Source of the DNA: Pantoea sp. Ap-967
Lineage (GTDB): Bacteria; Pseudomonadota; Gammaproteobacteria; Pseudomonadales; Pseudomonadaceae
Length of the DNA stretch: 64,000 nucleotides
Direction of reading: 5' to 3'
NCBI RefSeq assembly: GCF_011752565.1
Contig: NZ_VWXK01000002.1
Span: forward strand, 248,001 to 312,000
Of this stretch, positions 8,557-16,612 are shown piece by piece. Position numbers and translations under genes: made by a program. Position 1 is the stretch's first letter. Each line of letters opens with the position of its first letter. The notes below the pieces were generated by a model. The model was not told the DNA's origin. It ran no database searches and saw only the letters and a list, made by a program, of their open reading frames with translations.

Positions 8557-9807
8557 TCAGGCGGTGGCAATGACGTTGGCTTGCCGGGCCGGTTTCTGGC
8601 CGACGAACAAGGCCACGATCAGCGCGCCGACGATGCCGAGCCCGGCGGCCAGGCCGAAGCCGCTGCCGTAGGTGCCGGTGGACTGGATGATGAAGCCGGT
8701 CACAGTCGGCGCAACGATGCCAGACAGGTTGGCCAGGCCATGCATGAAGCCGCCGGCAGTGCCGACCTGATGGTCCGGCACGGCGTCCTGGATCAATGAC
8801 CAGTAGGCGGGCGCGGTCAGCATCAGGAAGCCGATGGCCACGGTCATCACCACCACGGTGCTGGTTACGCTGTCCACCTGGCCGGTCAGGCCGATGCACA
8901 CCGCAGCCACCAGCAGGCAGCTGACCAGCACCACCTTGCGCGAGAACAGTTGCTTGCCGGTGCGCTTGTACACCCAGTCGATCAGCAGCCCGCCACAGAT
9001 GAAGCCGACAGTACCCACCAGCCACGGCAGTGCGGTGACGATGCTCATGGCCTTGAGGTCGATACCCTTGGCCTCGATCAGGTAGCTGGGGAACCAGGTC
9101 ATGAAGAAGTACAGAATGTAGTTGTAGCAGAACAGCGATACGCCAGTGACCAGTACCGAACGCTGCAGGATGATCTCCAGCACTGGCGTGCGCGGAGCGT
9201 CTGCGACGGCAGTGACCGGGGCCTCACGCCCCTCGTTGATCAGCGCCAGCTCTTCGGCCGACACCTGCGGGTGCTCCTTGGGCGTAGAGGCCGCCAGGCG
9301 GTACCAGGCAATGGCCCACAGCACGCCGATCACCGCGATCACCACGAAGGCCACGCGCCAGCCCAGCCACAGGGCGAGAAAACCCACGATTGGCCCGGCC
9401 AAGGCGCCACCCAGCGGGCCGCCAGCCTGGTTGATGCCGATGGCACGGGCGCGTTCCTTGATCGGGAACCAACTGTTTACAGTCTTGTTGGCAGTGGTCG
9501 ACACCGGGCCTTCGCCGACGCCGAACAGTGCGCGCACGATCAGCAATGACCAGAAATTGAAGGCCAGTGCGGTGGAGCCGCACAGCAGCGACCAGAAGCT
9601 CATCGACCAGGTCAGCACACGCTTGGGCCCGAAACGGTCGGCCAGGTAGCCACCGACGAAGCAGAACAGCGCATAACCGAAGAAGAAGCTGCTGAAGATC
9701 ATGCCCTTCTCGGCGGGCGTGAGGTGGTATTCCTGGGTAATGAACGGCATGGCGATCGACAGGGCAGCGCGATCGACATAGTTGATGATCATGGCCAGGA
9801 ACAGCAT
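8557..9807 (-). CDS. MFS transporter (ACS family), hexuronate-type; amber codon just after the likely native start
   Basis: Twelve-helix ACS-family symporter (416 aa from this start: MLFLAMIINYVDRAALSIAMPFI; RFGPKRVLTWSMSFWSLL after helix 2). The best-supported start is not here but at 9846, where GGAG lies a proper distance before ATG; that frame reads MNKKNNYR, then TAG at 9820-9822, then TILTMLFLAM. Related transporters usually have Trp at the TAG position. The internal ATG at 9807 lacks a clear ribosome site, so the gene may be weakly expressed or inactive, or the base may be a sequencing error. In the uronate operon, its likely cargo is galacturonate or glucuronate. Confidence 0.75.
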   Translation of the reverse strand: MLFLAMIINYVDRAALSIAMPFITQEYHLTPAEKGMIFSSFFFGYALFCFVGGYLADRFGPKRVLTWSMSFWSLLCGSTALAFNFWSLLIVRALFGVGEGPVSTTANKTVNSWFPIKERARAIGINQAGGPLGGALAGPIVGFLALWLGWRVAFVVIAVIGVLWAIAWYRLAASTPKEHPQVSAEELALINEGREAPVTAVADAPRTPVLEIILQRSVLVTGVSLFCYNYILYFFMTWFPSYLIEAKGIDLKAMSIVTALPWLVGTVGFICGGLLIDWVYKRTGKQLFSRKVVLVSCLLVAAVCIGLTGQVDSVTSTVVVMTVAIGFLMLTAPAYWSLIQDAVPDHQVGTAGGFMHGLANLSGIVAPTVTGFIIQSTGTYGSGFGLAAGLGIVGALIVALFVGQKPARQANVIATA

Positions 9808-9932
9808 GGTCAGGATCGTCTAGCGGTAGTTGTTTTTCTTGTTCATGTACGACTCCGCCCGGCACCTGTGATGCCGGATCTTTTTTGTTATAACGCCTGG
9901 CCCCACAAAGGGCCAGGTGCCTCTGGGGTCAA

Positions 9933-10226
9933 TCAGACGCTGTAATCCACCGCCACCCACTCGAAGTACTGCTTGAGTTCGGCGACCAGGGCCTGGTGCG
10001 CCGGGTGTGGCAGGTAACGCTGTACCGCGTCGGCGTCGTCGAAGCTGGACTCGAGGATGTAATCCCAGCAGATCGGTCGATCCAGTTCATTGGCCGCGAC
10101 CCTCCAGTCGCGGATGAAGTCGATTTCTTCGGTGAGGTCGCGCATCCGCGCCACCAGCACCGATTCCAGTTCAGGCTGCGCCTCGACGCCCGGCAGGCGG
10201 CGGAACAGCACGATATGTCGCATCAT
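9933..10226 (-). CDS. Dabb-family stress-responsive A/B barrel protein (97 aa)
   Basis: Small ferredoxin-like dimeric alpha/beta barrel. It starts MMRHIVLFRR and has the Dabb pattern: an N-terminal HIVLF strand, a middle RDW strand, then DYILESSFDDADAVQRYLPH and HQALVAELK. GAGGAGGG upstream supports the ATG at 10226. It lies between the aldehyde dehydrogenase and the transporter. Some Dabb proteins are small hydrolases or cyclases acting on polyketides or sugar-derived acids, but no catalytic role can be shown here. Confidence 0.75.
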   Translation of the reverse strand: MMRHIVLFRRLPGVEAQPELESVLVARMRDLTEEIDFIRDWRVAANELDRPICWDYILESSFDDADAVQRYLPHPAHQALVAELKQYFEWVAVDYSV

Positions 10227-10239
10227 CGCCCTGCCCTCC

Positions 10240-11646
10240 TCAGCCCAGTGCCCAGGCGGGTGCGTCCTGCAACGCAACCGGGCGCAGGAAGCGCTCGATG
10301 GCGGCAAAGCCGACCGAAGTGGACTGTGGCGCGGTGGACGACGGCCATGGCCCGCCGTGCTGCTGGGCGTGGCACACGGCAACACCGGTCGGCACACCGC
10401 TGAACAACACGCGCCCGGATACTCGCTGGGCCGCGCGCAGCAACTGGCGGTTTTCGGCGTTGTCGGCGTCCAGGCCCCAGAGGGTAGTGGTCAGGGTACC
10501 GCCGATGGCTTCGAGCACTTCAGCCGCCTGAGCAACGGAATTGGCGGTGACGATCAACGCCGCCGGGCCGAACATTTCCTCACGCAGGTGAGCGTTGGCA
10601 ATGAACGATGCGGCATCGGTGGCGAACAACCGTGGCGCCGGGCCAGCGCCATCGGCTTGCGGAGTGAACACCACGGTGGCATTGGCCGCTACCGTGGCAG
10701 CTGCCGCCTCGAAGCCTTGCTGCATGCCCGGGGTGAGCATACGGTGCGTGGCAATCGGTGCAATGGCCGCGGCCAGCTGGGCGACGAAACGCTGACTATG
10801 GGGTGAGTCGAGCAGCACGATCACGCCGGGGCTGGTGCAGAACTGACCGCAACCGAGGGTGATCGAAGCGGCCAAGGTCTTGGCCAAGGCTTCGCTGTCC
10901 TTTTCCAGCACGTGCGGCAGTGCTATCAGCGGGTTGATCGAACCCAGCTCGCCAAAGAATGGCACCGGCCGCTCACGCTCGTTGGCCGCCTGCCACAGGG
11001 CTTTGCCACCCTGGTAGGAGCCGGTAAAGGCCACGGCGGCGATCGATGGGTGCTGGACCAGGTAGGTGCCAGCGACACGATTGGGCGCTTCGGCCAGGGT
11101 CAGCAGGCCTGCCGGCAGACCCTGGGCACGGAGCACGCCAGCGGCCAGGGCGAACACCGCACGGGACAATTCCGGGTGGCCGGAGTGCGGCTTGATCACC
11201 ACGGGGCAACCGGCGGCCAAGGCCGAGGCGGTATCGCCGCCCAGCACCGAGAAGGCGAACGGGAAGTTGCTGGCCGAAAACATCGCCACCGGGCCCAGCG
11301 GGCGTTGCACGCGCGTCAGGCGTGGGCGGCCGGCAGGTGGCGCACCGGCAATTGCCTGGTCATCGACCTGACGGTATGGCACACCAGCTTCAACTTCGTT
11401 GGCGAAGCCACGCAGCTGGAAGGCGGTGCGGGCCACTTCACCGTTCAGGCGGGCTTCACCGAGGCCGCTTTCGCGGTCGGCGATGGCGACCAGTTCAGCC
11501 TGCTGCTGTTCCAGGGCATCGGCCAGGCCGCGCAGCAGGGTGGCACGCTGGGTGGCACTGCAATCGGCCCAGAAGTCGGCAGCCGCCGCCGCTTGGGCGA
11601 CGACTGCATCGATAGCGGCGAAATTCGGGTTTTGCGGGGTGGTCAT
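10240..11646 (-). CDS. Aldehyde dehydrogenase (NADP+), alpha-ketoglutarate semialdehyde dehydrogenase type (468 aa)
   Basis: Likely oxidises 2,5-dioxopentanoate (alpha-ketoglutarate semialdehyde) to 2-oxoglutarate, the last step of oxidative uronate/aldarate degradation. ALDH residues are visible: N127 in SASNFPF, K152 in VIKPHSG, E233 in FGELGSINP and catalytic C270 in GCGQFCTSPG. The FGELGSINP signature and the Pro-Ser-Ser-Thr segment near the C-terminus are typical of the NADP-dependent KGSADH subgroup. AAGGAG precedes the start. It sits upstream of uronate dehydrogenase in the same long operon. Confidence 0.85.
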   Translation of the reverse strand: MTTPQNPNFAAIDAVVAQAAAAADFWADCSATQRATLLRGLADALEQQQAELVAIADRESGLGEARLNGEVARTAFQLRGFANEVEAGVPYRQVDDQAIAGAPPAGRPRLTRVQRPLGPVAMFSASNFPFAFSVLGGDTASALAAGCPVVIKPHSGHPELSRAVFALAAGVLRAQGLPAGLLTLAEAPNRVAGTYLVQHPSIAAVAFTGSYQGGKALWQAANERERPVPFFGELGSINPLIALPHVLEKDSEALAKTLAASITLGCGQFCTSPGVIVLLDSPHSQRFVAQLAAAIAPIATHRMLTPGMQQGFEAAAATVAANATVVFTPQADGAGPAPRLFATDAASFIANAHLREEMFGPAALIVTANSVAQAAEVLEAIGGTLTTTLWGLDADNAENRQLLRAAQRVSGRVLFSGVPTGVAVCHAQQHGGPWPSSTAPQSTSVGFAAIERFLRPVALQDAPAWALG

Positions 11647-11672
11647 GGGAACTCCTTCAACAATTGCGGTGC

Positions 11673-11749
11673 GGCCATTCGCGGGACAAGCCCGCGCCTA
11701 CAGGTACAGCGCGGGCCTTGTAGGAGCGGGCTTGCCCCACGAAGAGGCC
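11673..11749. repeat. Inverted pair of P. putida-type REP elements
   Basis: A REP-like unit (GGCCATTCGCGGGACAAGCC, then CGCGCCTACAG) at about 11673-11703 faces a second in opposite orientation (TGTAGGAGCGGGCTTGCCCC, then ACGAAGAGGCC) at about 11720-11749. The tail CGCGGG..AAGCCCGC.CCTACAGG matches the abundant 35-bp REP of P. putida. The pair lies between the SnoaL-like gene and the aldehyde dehydrogenase, both on the minus strand, and may moderate transcript stability between them. Confidence 0.8.
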
Positions 11750-11756
11750 ATTGGCG

Positions 11757-12203
11757 TTAACGCGCCTTCGGCTCCAGGTGATACCCACGGCCGACATAGT
11801 CGAAATCGACCAACTCGTTGATCACCACGTCCTTGTCGGCCGGCGAGGCGTAATAGGCGCGGATCTCTTTGATCAAACCGCTCTGCTCGTCGAACACGTA
11901 CCACTCGTCACCACGCAGGGCCGTACCCAGCTTGCTTTTCCAGTGAGTCCACTCGATCACCGCTTCGTTGCTGTCGTGGCTGACCAGGATCTTCTCGATG
12001 GTCCACTGCGAGCCCAGGTTCTCCACACACCACACCCATTTGCGGGCGATGGTGTCGGCAGTGCGCCACGGGATTTCCGGCAACCCCGAGGGGAAGTAGT
12101 GCACCGCGTCCGGGGTGAAGCAGGACACCAGCTTGTCGTAGTCGCCTTCGTTGCAAGCGTCGAAGTAGCGACGAATCAGTTGCGCATGCTTGTGCTCAGC
12201 CAT
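11757..12203 (-). CDS. SnoaL-like (nuclear transport factor 2 fold) protein (148 aa)
   Basis: Single NTF2-like domain: N-terminal helix QLIRRYFDACNEGDYDKLVSCFTPDAVHYFP, then beta strands with WTHWKSKLGTALRGDEWYVFD and IKEIRAYYASPADK. The opening matches SnoaL-like polyketide cyclase/isomerase proteins. It starts 4 bp after the RraA-family stop, so it is tightly linked to it. Such proteins isomerise or dehydrate small ketones; here it could handle an intermediate of hexuronate lactone breakdown. No specific reaction can be assigned. Confidence 0.72.
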   Translation of the reverse strand: MAEHKHAQLIRRYFDACNEGDYDKLVSCFTPDAVHYFPSGLPEIPWRTADTIARKWVWCVENLGSQWTIEKILVSHDSNEAVIEWTHWKSKLGTALRGDEWYVFDEQSGLIKEIRAYYASPADKDVVINELVDFDYVGRGYHLEPKAR

Positions 12204-12206
12204 GGC

Positions 12207-13016
12207 TCAACCCTCTTCACGGTCGATGATCGACGGGATGGCCGGGCGGCCGGCGGCGACCCAGGCGTGGTAGTCGGACACCGACGCCGGGCTCGGCGGG
12301 TACACGCCCCACAGCGGCTCACCCGCCGCGATGCGCATGGCCAGGTAGCCCTCGATGTCGTCCTGCACGCTGCACACTTCGGCCAGTTCTTCGGCCAAGT
12401 GTGCTGGCACCACGGTCAGGCCATCGGCGTCGCCGACGATGATGTCGCCTGGGTAAACGGCTACACCGGCGCAACCAATCGGCACCTGCAGATCGGCCAC
12501 ATGGTGGTAGGAAATACGCGTGGTGGCGGTGATCTCACGGGCATAGGCCGGCAAGCGCATGGCGGCGATCTCGCTGCCGTCGCGCAGGGCGCCGTCGGTA
12601 ACGATGGCCTTGGCGCCACGGGCCAGCAAGCGGGTCACCAAGATGTTGCCGGCCGACGCGGCCGCGGGGTCGTTGCGACTGTCGATTACCAGTACGTCGC
12701 CCGGCTGGATCTGCTCCACGCCCACCCATTGCAGGTTGTCGTCGTTGGGCTTGGTGGTCATGGTCGAATAGGTATCGATGTCTTCACGAGCGGGAATGAA
12801 GCGCATGGTGAAGGCACGCCCGGCGAACGGCTTGGCGTCGCGGCACATGGCGCGCAGGCCGACCAGCGCCGGCTGGCGGAAGCCACGCTTGAACAGCTGG
12901 GTGGTCAGCGAGCCGCTGCTGCAGGTAGCCAGCTTGGCCAGCACTTCGTCGCTGACAACGACCTGTTTGCCGGAAACGCTTTCATGGGCATCGGCATAGT
13001 TGTGGATGACGGACAT
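12207..13016 (-). CDS. RraA-family aldolase/decarboxylase-like protein (269 aa)
   Basis: RraA/4-hydroxy-4-methyl-2-oxoglutarate aldolase fold with MRFIPAREDI, QPGDVLVIDSRNDPAAASAGNI, KAIVTDGALRDGSEI (the family G-x20-R-D motif region) and YPGDIIVGDADGLTVVP (the acidic metal site). The ATG at 13016 is chosen because GAGGAG lies upstream and conserved sequence begins soon after. It is the first gene of the long uronate operon and faces the IclR/SMP-30 regulator. As the window has no DHDPS-family keto-deoxyglucarate dehydratase, this protein may take part in cleaving the keto-deoxy acid. The family is clear; the substrate is not. Confidence 0.8.
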   Translation of the reverse strand: MSVIHNYADAHESVSGKQVVVSDEVLAKLATCSSGSLTTQLFKRGFRQPALVGLRAMCRDAKPFAGRAFTMRFIPAREDIDTYSTMTTKPNDDNLQWVGVEQIQPGDVLVIDSRNDPAAASAGNILVTRLLARGAKAIVTDGALRDGSEIAAMRLPAYAREITATTRISYHHVADLQVPIGCAGVAVYPGDIIVGDADGLTVVPAHLAEELAEVCSVQDDIEGYLAMRIAAGEPLWGVYPPSPASVSDYHAWVAAGRPAIPSIIDREEG

Positions 13017-13063
13017 TGTTGTAGGTTCTCCTCGCGGGTTCATCCGATGGGCGGCCAGGGCTA

Positions 13064-13081
13064 ATTCCCAACATATGGAAC
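13064..13081 (-). promoter_or_regulatory. IclR-type operator, copy 1 (GTTCCA-N5-TGGGAAT)
   Basis: Read on the minus strand the site is GTTCCATATGTTGGGAAT. All 13 fixed positions match the second copy at 13168-13185 and only the five central bases differ. It lies 48 bp upstream of the RraA gene start, where a promoter would be expected. IclR-family operators are commonly built from TTCCA/TGGAA half-sites, so the adjacent IclR-type protein is the probable ligand. Confidence 0.6.
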
Positions 13082-13167
13082 AGACAATGGTTTGAAGCCC
13101 TGCTGAGGCCGATTCTATGGCGGAAAACCGGATGAAAAAGAGGCAGACTGAGCACTCAAGCCACCGC

Positions 13168-13185
13168 GTTCCAACAGATGGGAAT
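13168..13185 (+). promoter_or_regulatory. IclR-type operator, copy 2 (GTTCCA-N5-TGGGAAT)
   Basis: The plus-strand sequence GTTCCAACAGATGGGAAT ends 5 bp before the ATG of the IclR/SMP-30 gene, so binding would also cover its ribosome-binding region. Together with the inverted copy at 13064-13081 it suggests autoregulation and control of the divergent uronate operon. Confidence 0.6.
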
Positions 13186-13190
13186 CTTCG

Positions 13191-14756
13191 ATGAAAACAG
13201 GTGAAGGCACCGCCGCACTGGAAAAAGCCCTGGATGTGCTCCAGGCCATTGGCGCAAGCGCGTCCGGCATCAGCCAGGCCGAGCTGGCCGAGCAGGTGCC
13301 ACTGCCGCGCACCACGTTGTACCGAATCATCGCCACCTTGGTGGAGCGTGGCATGATCCGCCGCGATCCCACGCGGAAGGTCTACCGCTTGGGCTTCAAT
13401 TACCTGGAGATGGTTCGCAACGCCTACCTGGAGCCGGACCTGGTGGCCGCCGCCAGTGCCGAGCTGCGCGCCCTGCGCGACCTCACCGGAGAAACCTCCT
13501 ACCTGGCGGTACTCGACGGCAACCAGGTGCTGTCGCTGGAACGCTGCGAGGGCGCCCACACCCAGCGCTCAGCCGCCAGCCTTGGCCAGGGCAAGCCGGT
13601 GTACTGCACGGGTCAGGGCAAGGCGATCCTCTCTGCCCTCTCCCCTTCGGCTCGCGACGAAATCCTGAAGGGCCTGGTGCTGGCACCGCTGACGCCGCTT
13701 ACCATCACCGACCGCCGCCGCCTGCTGGCCGAACTGCAGATCACTCAAGTGCGTGGCTACGCCCTGGACGACGAGGAAATCCGTCTGGGCATCCGCTGTG
13801 TCGCGGCGCCAATCATCGATAAGCAGGGGCAGGTTCGCGGCGCCCTCAGCGTGGCCGGGCCAGCCTACCGCCTGACCCTGGAGCGCTTGACGCTGCTGGG
13901 CCCAGAGCTGGCAGAAGCTGCACGCCGGGTGGGGGAACAACTGCGCCCGGACAGCACGCCGCGCACCGCCGCCGAGCTCAGCGTAGTGCCCGGCCCCTGG
14001 GCATTTCATGGCGCGTTCCCGCGCTGGCACGCGGAGCAGCGCGTGTTGTACTGGGCCGACACCTTGGCACCGGCAATCCATTGCTGGGACGGCCATTCCA
14101 GTCGCCTGTTGACCCGTCTCGACCTGCCGGTACGCGGGATGGAGTTGCACCCCGACGGCCTGCTGGTGGCCCAAGCCGGAGGCTGGTCACTGATCGACTG
14201 GCAGGGCAATGAACACCCGCGCCAGGATCTGCTCGGCAGCCGTCTGCTGGCATTGGCCACACACCCCTCCGGCGCCTTGTGGGCGTGCGCCAAAAGCACC
14301 AGTGGTTGCTTGATCGGCGAACTCAGCGCCGAGGGCGAACTGCGTCATGGCTGGTCGTTGCCGGAGCCGGTCAGCGCATTTCGCTGGGATGCCAAGGGCA
14401 GCGCGGTGTATGCCCTGGCGCCGGAAGCGGGAGATATCCTGCTGCTGCTGCCGGGCAGCAACAGCGTACGCCGTCTGGCCTCACTGCCACGGGGCGGCGG
14501 CAGCCTAGGCGGGTTGGCGCTGGATAGTGCAGGTGGCGTGTGGACCACGCAACTGGACGGCTGGAGCTTGGCGCGCTTCGATGCCGAAGGCAATCTGGAC
14601 CGGATGATCGGGTTGCCGGTGCCGAGCCCGACCGACCTGTGCTTTGGTGGGGAGGATGGCACGACCCTGTTCATCACCAGCGCCCGCCATGCACTGCAGT
14701 TGGAAACGTTGGCCAGCGCGCCGGATTCAGGGTGCCTGATGCAAATGCAGACTTGA
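13191..14756 (+). CDS. IclR-family regulator fused to an SMP-30/gluconolactonase-like beta-propeller domain (521 aa)
   Basis: Residues about 8-65 form the IclR winged helix (ALEKALDVLQAI, SQAELAEQVPLPRTTLYRII), and about 75-250 the IclR effector domain (ETSYLAVLDGNQVLSLE, GQGKAILSAL, GIRCVAAPIID). Residues about 270-515 form an SMP-30/gluconolactonase-like propeller (PRWHAEQRVLYWADTLAPAIHCW, LALDSAGGVWTTQLDGWSLARFD, PSPTDLCFGGEDGTTLFITSA). A normal IclR protein is about 260 aa, so this one is doubled. It faces the uronate operon. The extra domain may sense or hydrolyse a sugar lactone; which of the two is unknown. Confidence 0.85.
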   Translation: MKTGEGTAALEKALDVLQAIGASASGISQAELAEQVPLPRTTLYRIIATLVERGMIRRDPTRKVYRLGFNYLEMVRNAYLEPDLVAAASAELRALRDLTGETSYLAVLDGNQVLSLERCEGAHTQRSAASLGQGKPVYCTGQGKAILSALSPSARDEILKGLVLAPLTPLTITDRRRLLAELQITQVRGYALDDEEIRLGIRCVAAPIIDKQGQVRGALSVAGPAYRLTLERLTLLGPELAEAARRVGEQLRPDSTPRTAAELSVVPGPWAFHGAFPRWHAEQRVLYWADTLAPAIHCWDGHSSRLLTRLDLPVRGMELHPDGLLVAQAGGWSLIDWQGNEHPRQDLLGSRLLALATHPSGALWACAKSTSGCLIGELSAEGELRHGWSLPEPVSAFRWDAKGSAVYALAPEAGDILLLLPGSNSVRRLASLPRGGGSLGGLALDSAGGVWTTQLDGWSLARFDAEGNLDRMIGLPVPSPTDLCFGGEDGTTLFITSARHALQLETLASAPDSGCLMQMQT

Positions 14757-14951
14757 GATTCAAAGTTCAGCGAATGATGCAGCGAGAGGGCGTTCGGCGG
14801 CATCACTGGGAACTTCGTGCTGCCTGGGTGGTTCGCCACTAGATGCATCAACTTTCTCGACGAGCCGAAAGCTCCACGCTACGACCTGAATGCCGTGCCG
14901 CCCTGCTGTTGCATGCACCAGCAAGGCCGTATGCGCCTCATTAGCGTGCTA

Positions 14952-15671
14952 TCAAGCCTTCTCGGGCAATTGCGAGCCATCAGCAGCCTTGCATCCGAGA
15001 CTACGCATCAGGTCACGAGCAGCGGCGTGGAAGATATCATTGATGGCCTCCGCAGATTCCGGCGTGAGCCGGCTGGAAGGGCCGGAAAGCACCAATGCAC
15101 CGACTATCTCGTCACCTGCACCGTATACGGGGAATGCTACCGATGCGGCGTGCGGGTCTGTGGCGCCCATGGAGAAAAACGGTCGTTGCATTGCGATCCC
15201 GCTCGCGAACGGTGTACGCAAAGCCTGAGCGCCCGCGGCGTCGTCCATAGGCCGCATGTCGCCGGGCTGAACGTGCATACGGAGTCGATGGGGCGAGTTC
15301 ACCCGATACTGGCACATCCGGTAAGCACCGTGGCGCACATAAAACGAAGCAGTTTCACCCGTTCGCTCTGCCAACAGATGCAACCTGGGCATCACATGGC
15401 GCTCCAGATCGATACCTTCCTCGTAAACCGCGTTGAGCCGCATGACCTCGCTGGCCAGCTGATAACGCCCATCGGCCATGCGATTGACGAAGCCATGGTT
15501 TTCCAAGGAAACCATCAAGCGCATGATGGTACTTTTGATCAGCCCGGTACGGTCGACGAGTTCTACGAGGGTCAAAGACGTGTCACCCACTTTGAACGCA
15601 GAGAGCACTGTCAGCACGCGGTCAGCCGAAGCCACTCCATTCACCGCAGGTCGCGGCCGAACATTTACCAT
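14952..15671 (-). CDS. IclR-family transcriptional regulator (239 aa)
   Basis: N-terminal winged helix (ASADRVLTVLSAFKVGDTSLTLVELVDRTGLIKSTIMRLM) and an IclR effector domain (RTGETASFYVRHGAYRMCQYR, ASVAFPVYGAGDEIVGALVLSGP, EAINDIFHAAARDLMRSLG). It has normal family length. Its upstream neighbour on the same strand is the gabD remnant, and the gene just downstream (13191) is convergent, so its original target is not evident. The 195 bp between it and the IclR/SMP-30 gene hold nothing recognisable. Confidence 0.85.
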   Translation of the reverse strand: MVNVRPRPAVNGVASADRVLTVLSAFKVGDTSLTLVELVDRTGLIKSTIMRLMVSLENHGFVNRMADGRYQLASEVMRLNAVYEEGIDLERHVMPRLHLLAERTGETASFYVRHGAYRMCQYRVNSPHRLRMHVQPGDMRPMDDAAGAQALRTPFASGIAMQRPFFSMGATDPHAASVAFPVYGAGDEIVGALVLSGPSSRLTPESAEAINDIFHAAARDLMRSLGCKAADGSQLPEKA

Positions 15672-15870
15672 CAGTAGATCCTCACCTTTGAATTGCCCAA
15701 GTCTTTGTCAGGGCGTGAAAAACGCATTATCTGCCAATGCCCGGACAACCGCCATCATGCCAGCAAGACCCAGTGGTGCAACACCTTGGGCATAGATATA
15801 GAGACTGTTTGGGGGGATCGCCAGCAATCACTGGCAACAGGCATGAGCTTAAGGTGGAAAGCTTGAACTG

Positions 15871-15906
15871 AAAAAAGCCAGCAGGCCAATCTTCGCGCCC
15901 GCTGGC
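15871..15906 (-). terminator. Rho-independent terminator of the TPP-enzyme/gabD-remnant unit
   Basis: On the minus strand GCCAGCGGG and CCTGCTGGC form a 9-bp stem (one G-U pair) around a 12-nt loop, followed by TTTTTT. It lies 25 bp after the gabD remnant stop, so the original transcription unit end is preserved. The rest of 15672-15930 contains only the IclR gene's upstream region, with nothing else recognisable. Confidence 0.8.
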
Positions 15907-15930
15907 AGAGGTAATGCCGTTAGCGTTCGA

Positions 15931-16601
15931 TCAGACGCTGATGCACAGGTATTTGATTTCGAGGTAGTCCTCGATACCGTACTTGGAGCCTTCGCGGCCT
16001 AGGCCCGAAGCCTTGATGCCGCCAAACGGCGCGACTTCGTTGGAGATCAGGCCGGTGTTGATACCCACCATGCCGTATTCCAGGGCCTCGGCAACACGAA
16101 ACACACGACTCATGTCGCGGGCGTAGAAGTACGAGGCCAGGCCGAATTCGGTGTCGTTGGACATGGCGATGACTTCGGCTTCGTCTTTGAAGCGGAACAG
16201 CGGCGCCAGTGGGCCGAAGGTTTCTTCCTTGGCAACGGCGGCGGTTTTCGGCACGTCGACCAGGATGGTCGGCTCGAAGAAGTTGCCTTCGATCAGCTTG
16301 CCACCGGACAGCACCTTGGCGCCTTTGCCCACGGCGTCTTCGATGTGTTCCTGAACCTTGGCAACGGCCTTGCCGTCGATCAGCGGGCCAGTGGTGGTGC
16401 CTTCTTCCAGGCCGTTACCGATCTTCAGCTTGGCAACAGCGGCGGCCAGCTTCTGGGCGAACGCGTCGTACACGCCGTCCTGCACGTAGATACGGTTGGC
16501 GCAGACGCAGGTCTGGCCGTTGTTGCGGTACTTGGAGATGATCGCGCCCTCGACGGCCTTGTCCAGGTCGGCGTCGTCGAACACGATGAACGGGGCGTTG
16601 C
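15931..16601 (-). pseudogene. gabD: 5'-truncated succinate-semialdehyde dehydrogenase (gabD C-terminal half)
   Basis: The remaining 220 or so residues match the C-terminal half of GabD: NAPFIVFDDADLDKAVEGA, NNGQTCVCANR (with the catalytic Cys), EETFGPLAPLFRF and the exact family C-terminus KYGIEDYLEIKYLCISV. Everything before NAPF is gone, including the cofactor-binding half and the catalytic Glu of the ELGG motif that normally precedes NAPF. The match stops about 12 bp after the stop codon of the upstream TPP enzyme, so a deletion joined the two. A GTG inside the upstream gene could drive in-frame translation, but the product would not be an active dehydrogenase. Confidence 0.85.
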
Positions 16602-16612
16602 GGTCTGTTTCC

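Noticed and set aside
12207..13016. RraA as a regulator of ribonuclease E activity
   Set aside because: The operon context and the conserved aldolase active-site motif fit the catabolic RraA-like aldolase group better than the true E. coli RraA role.
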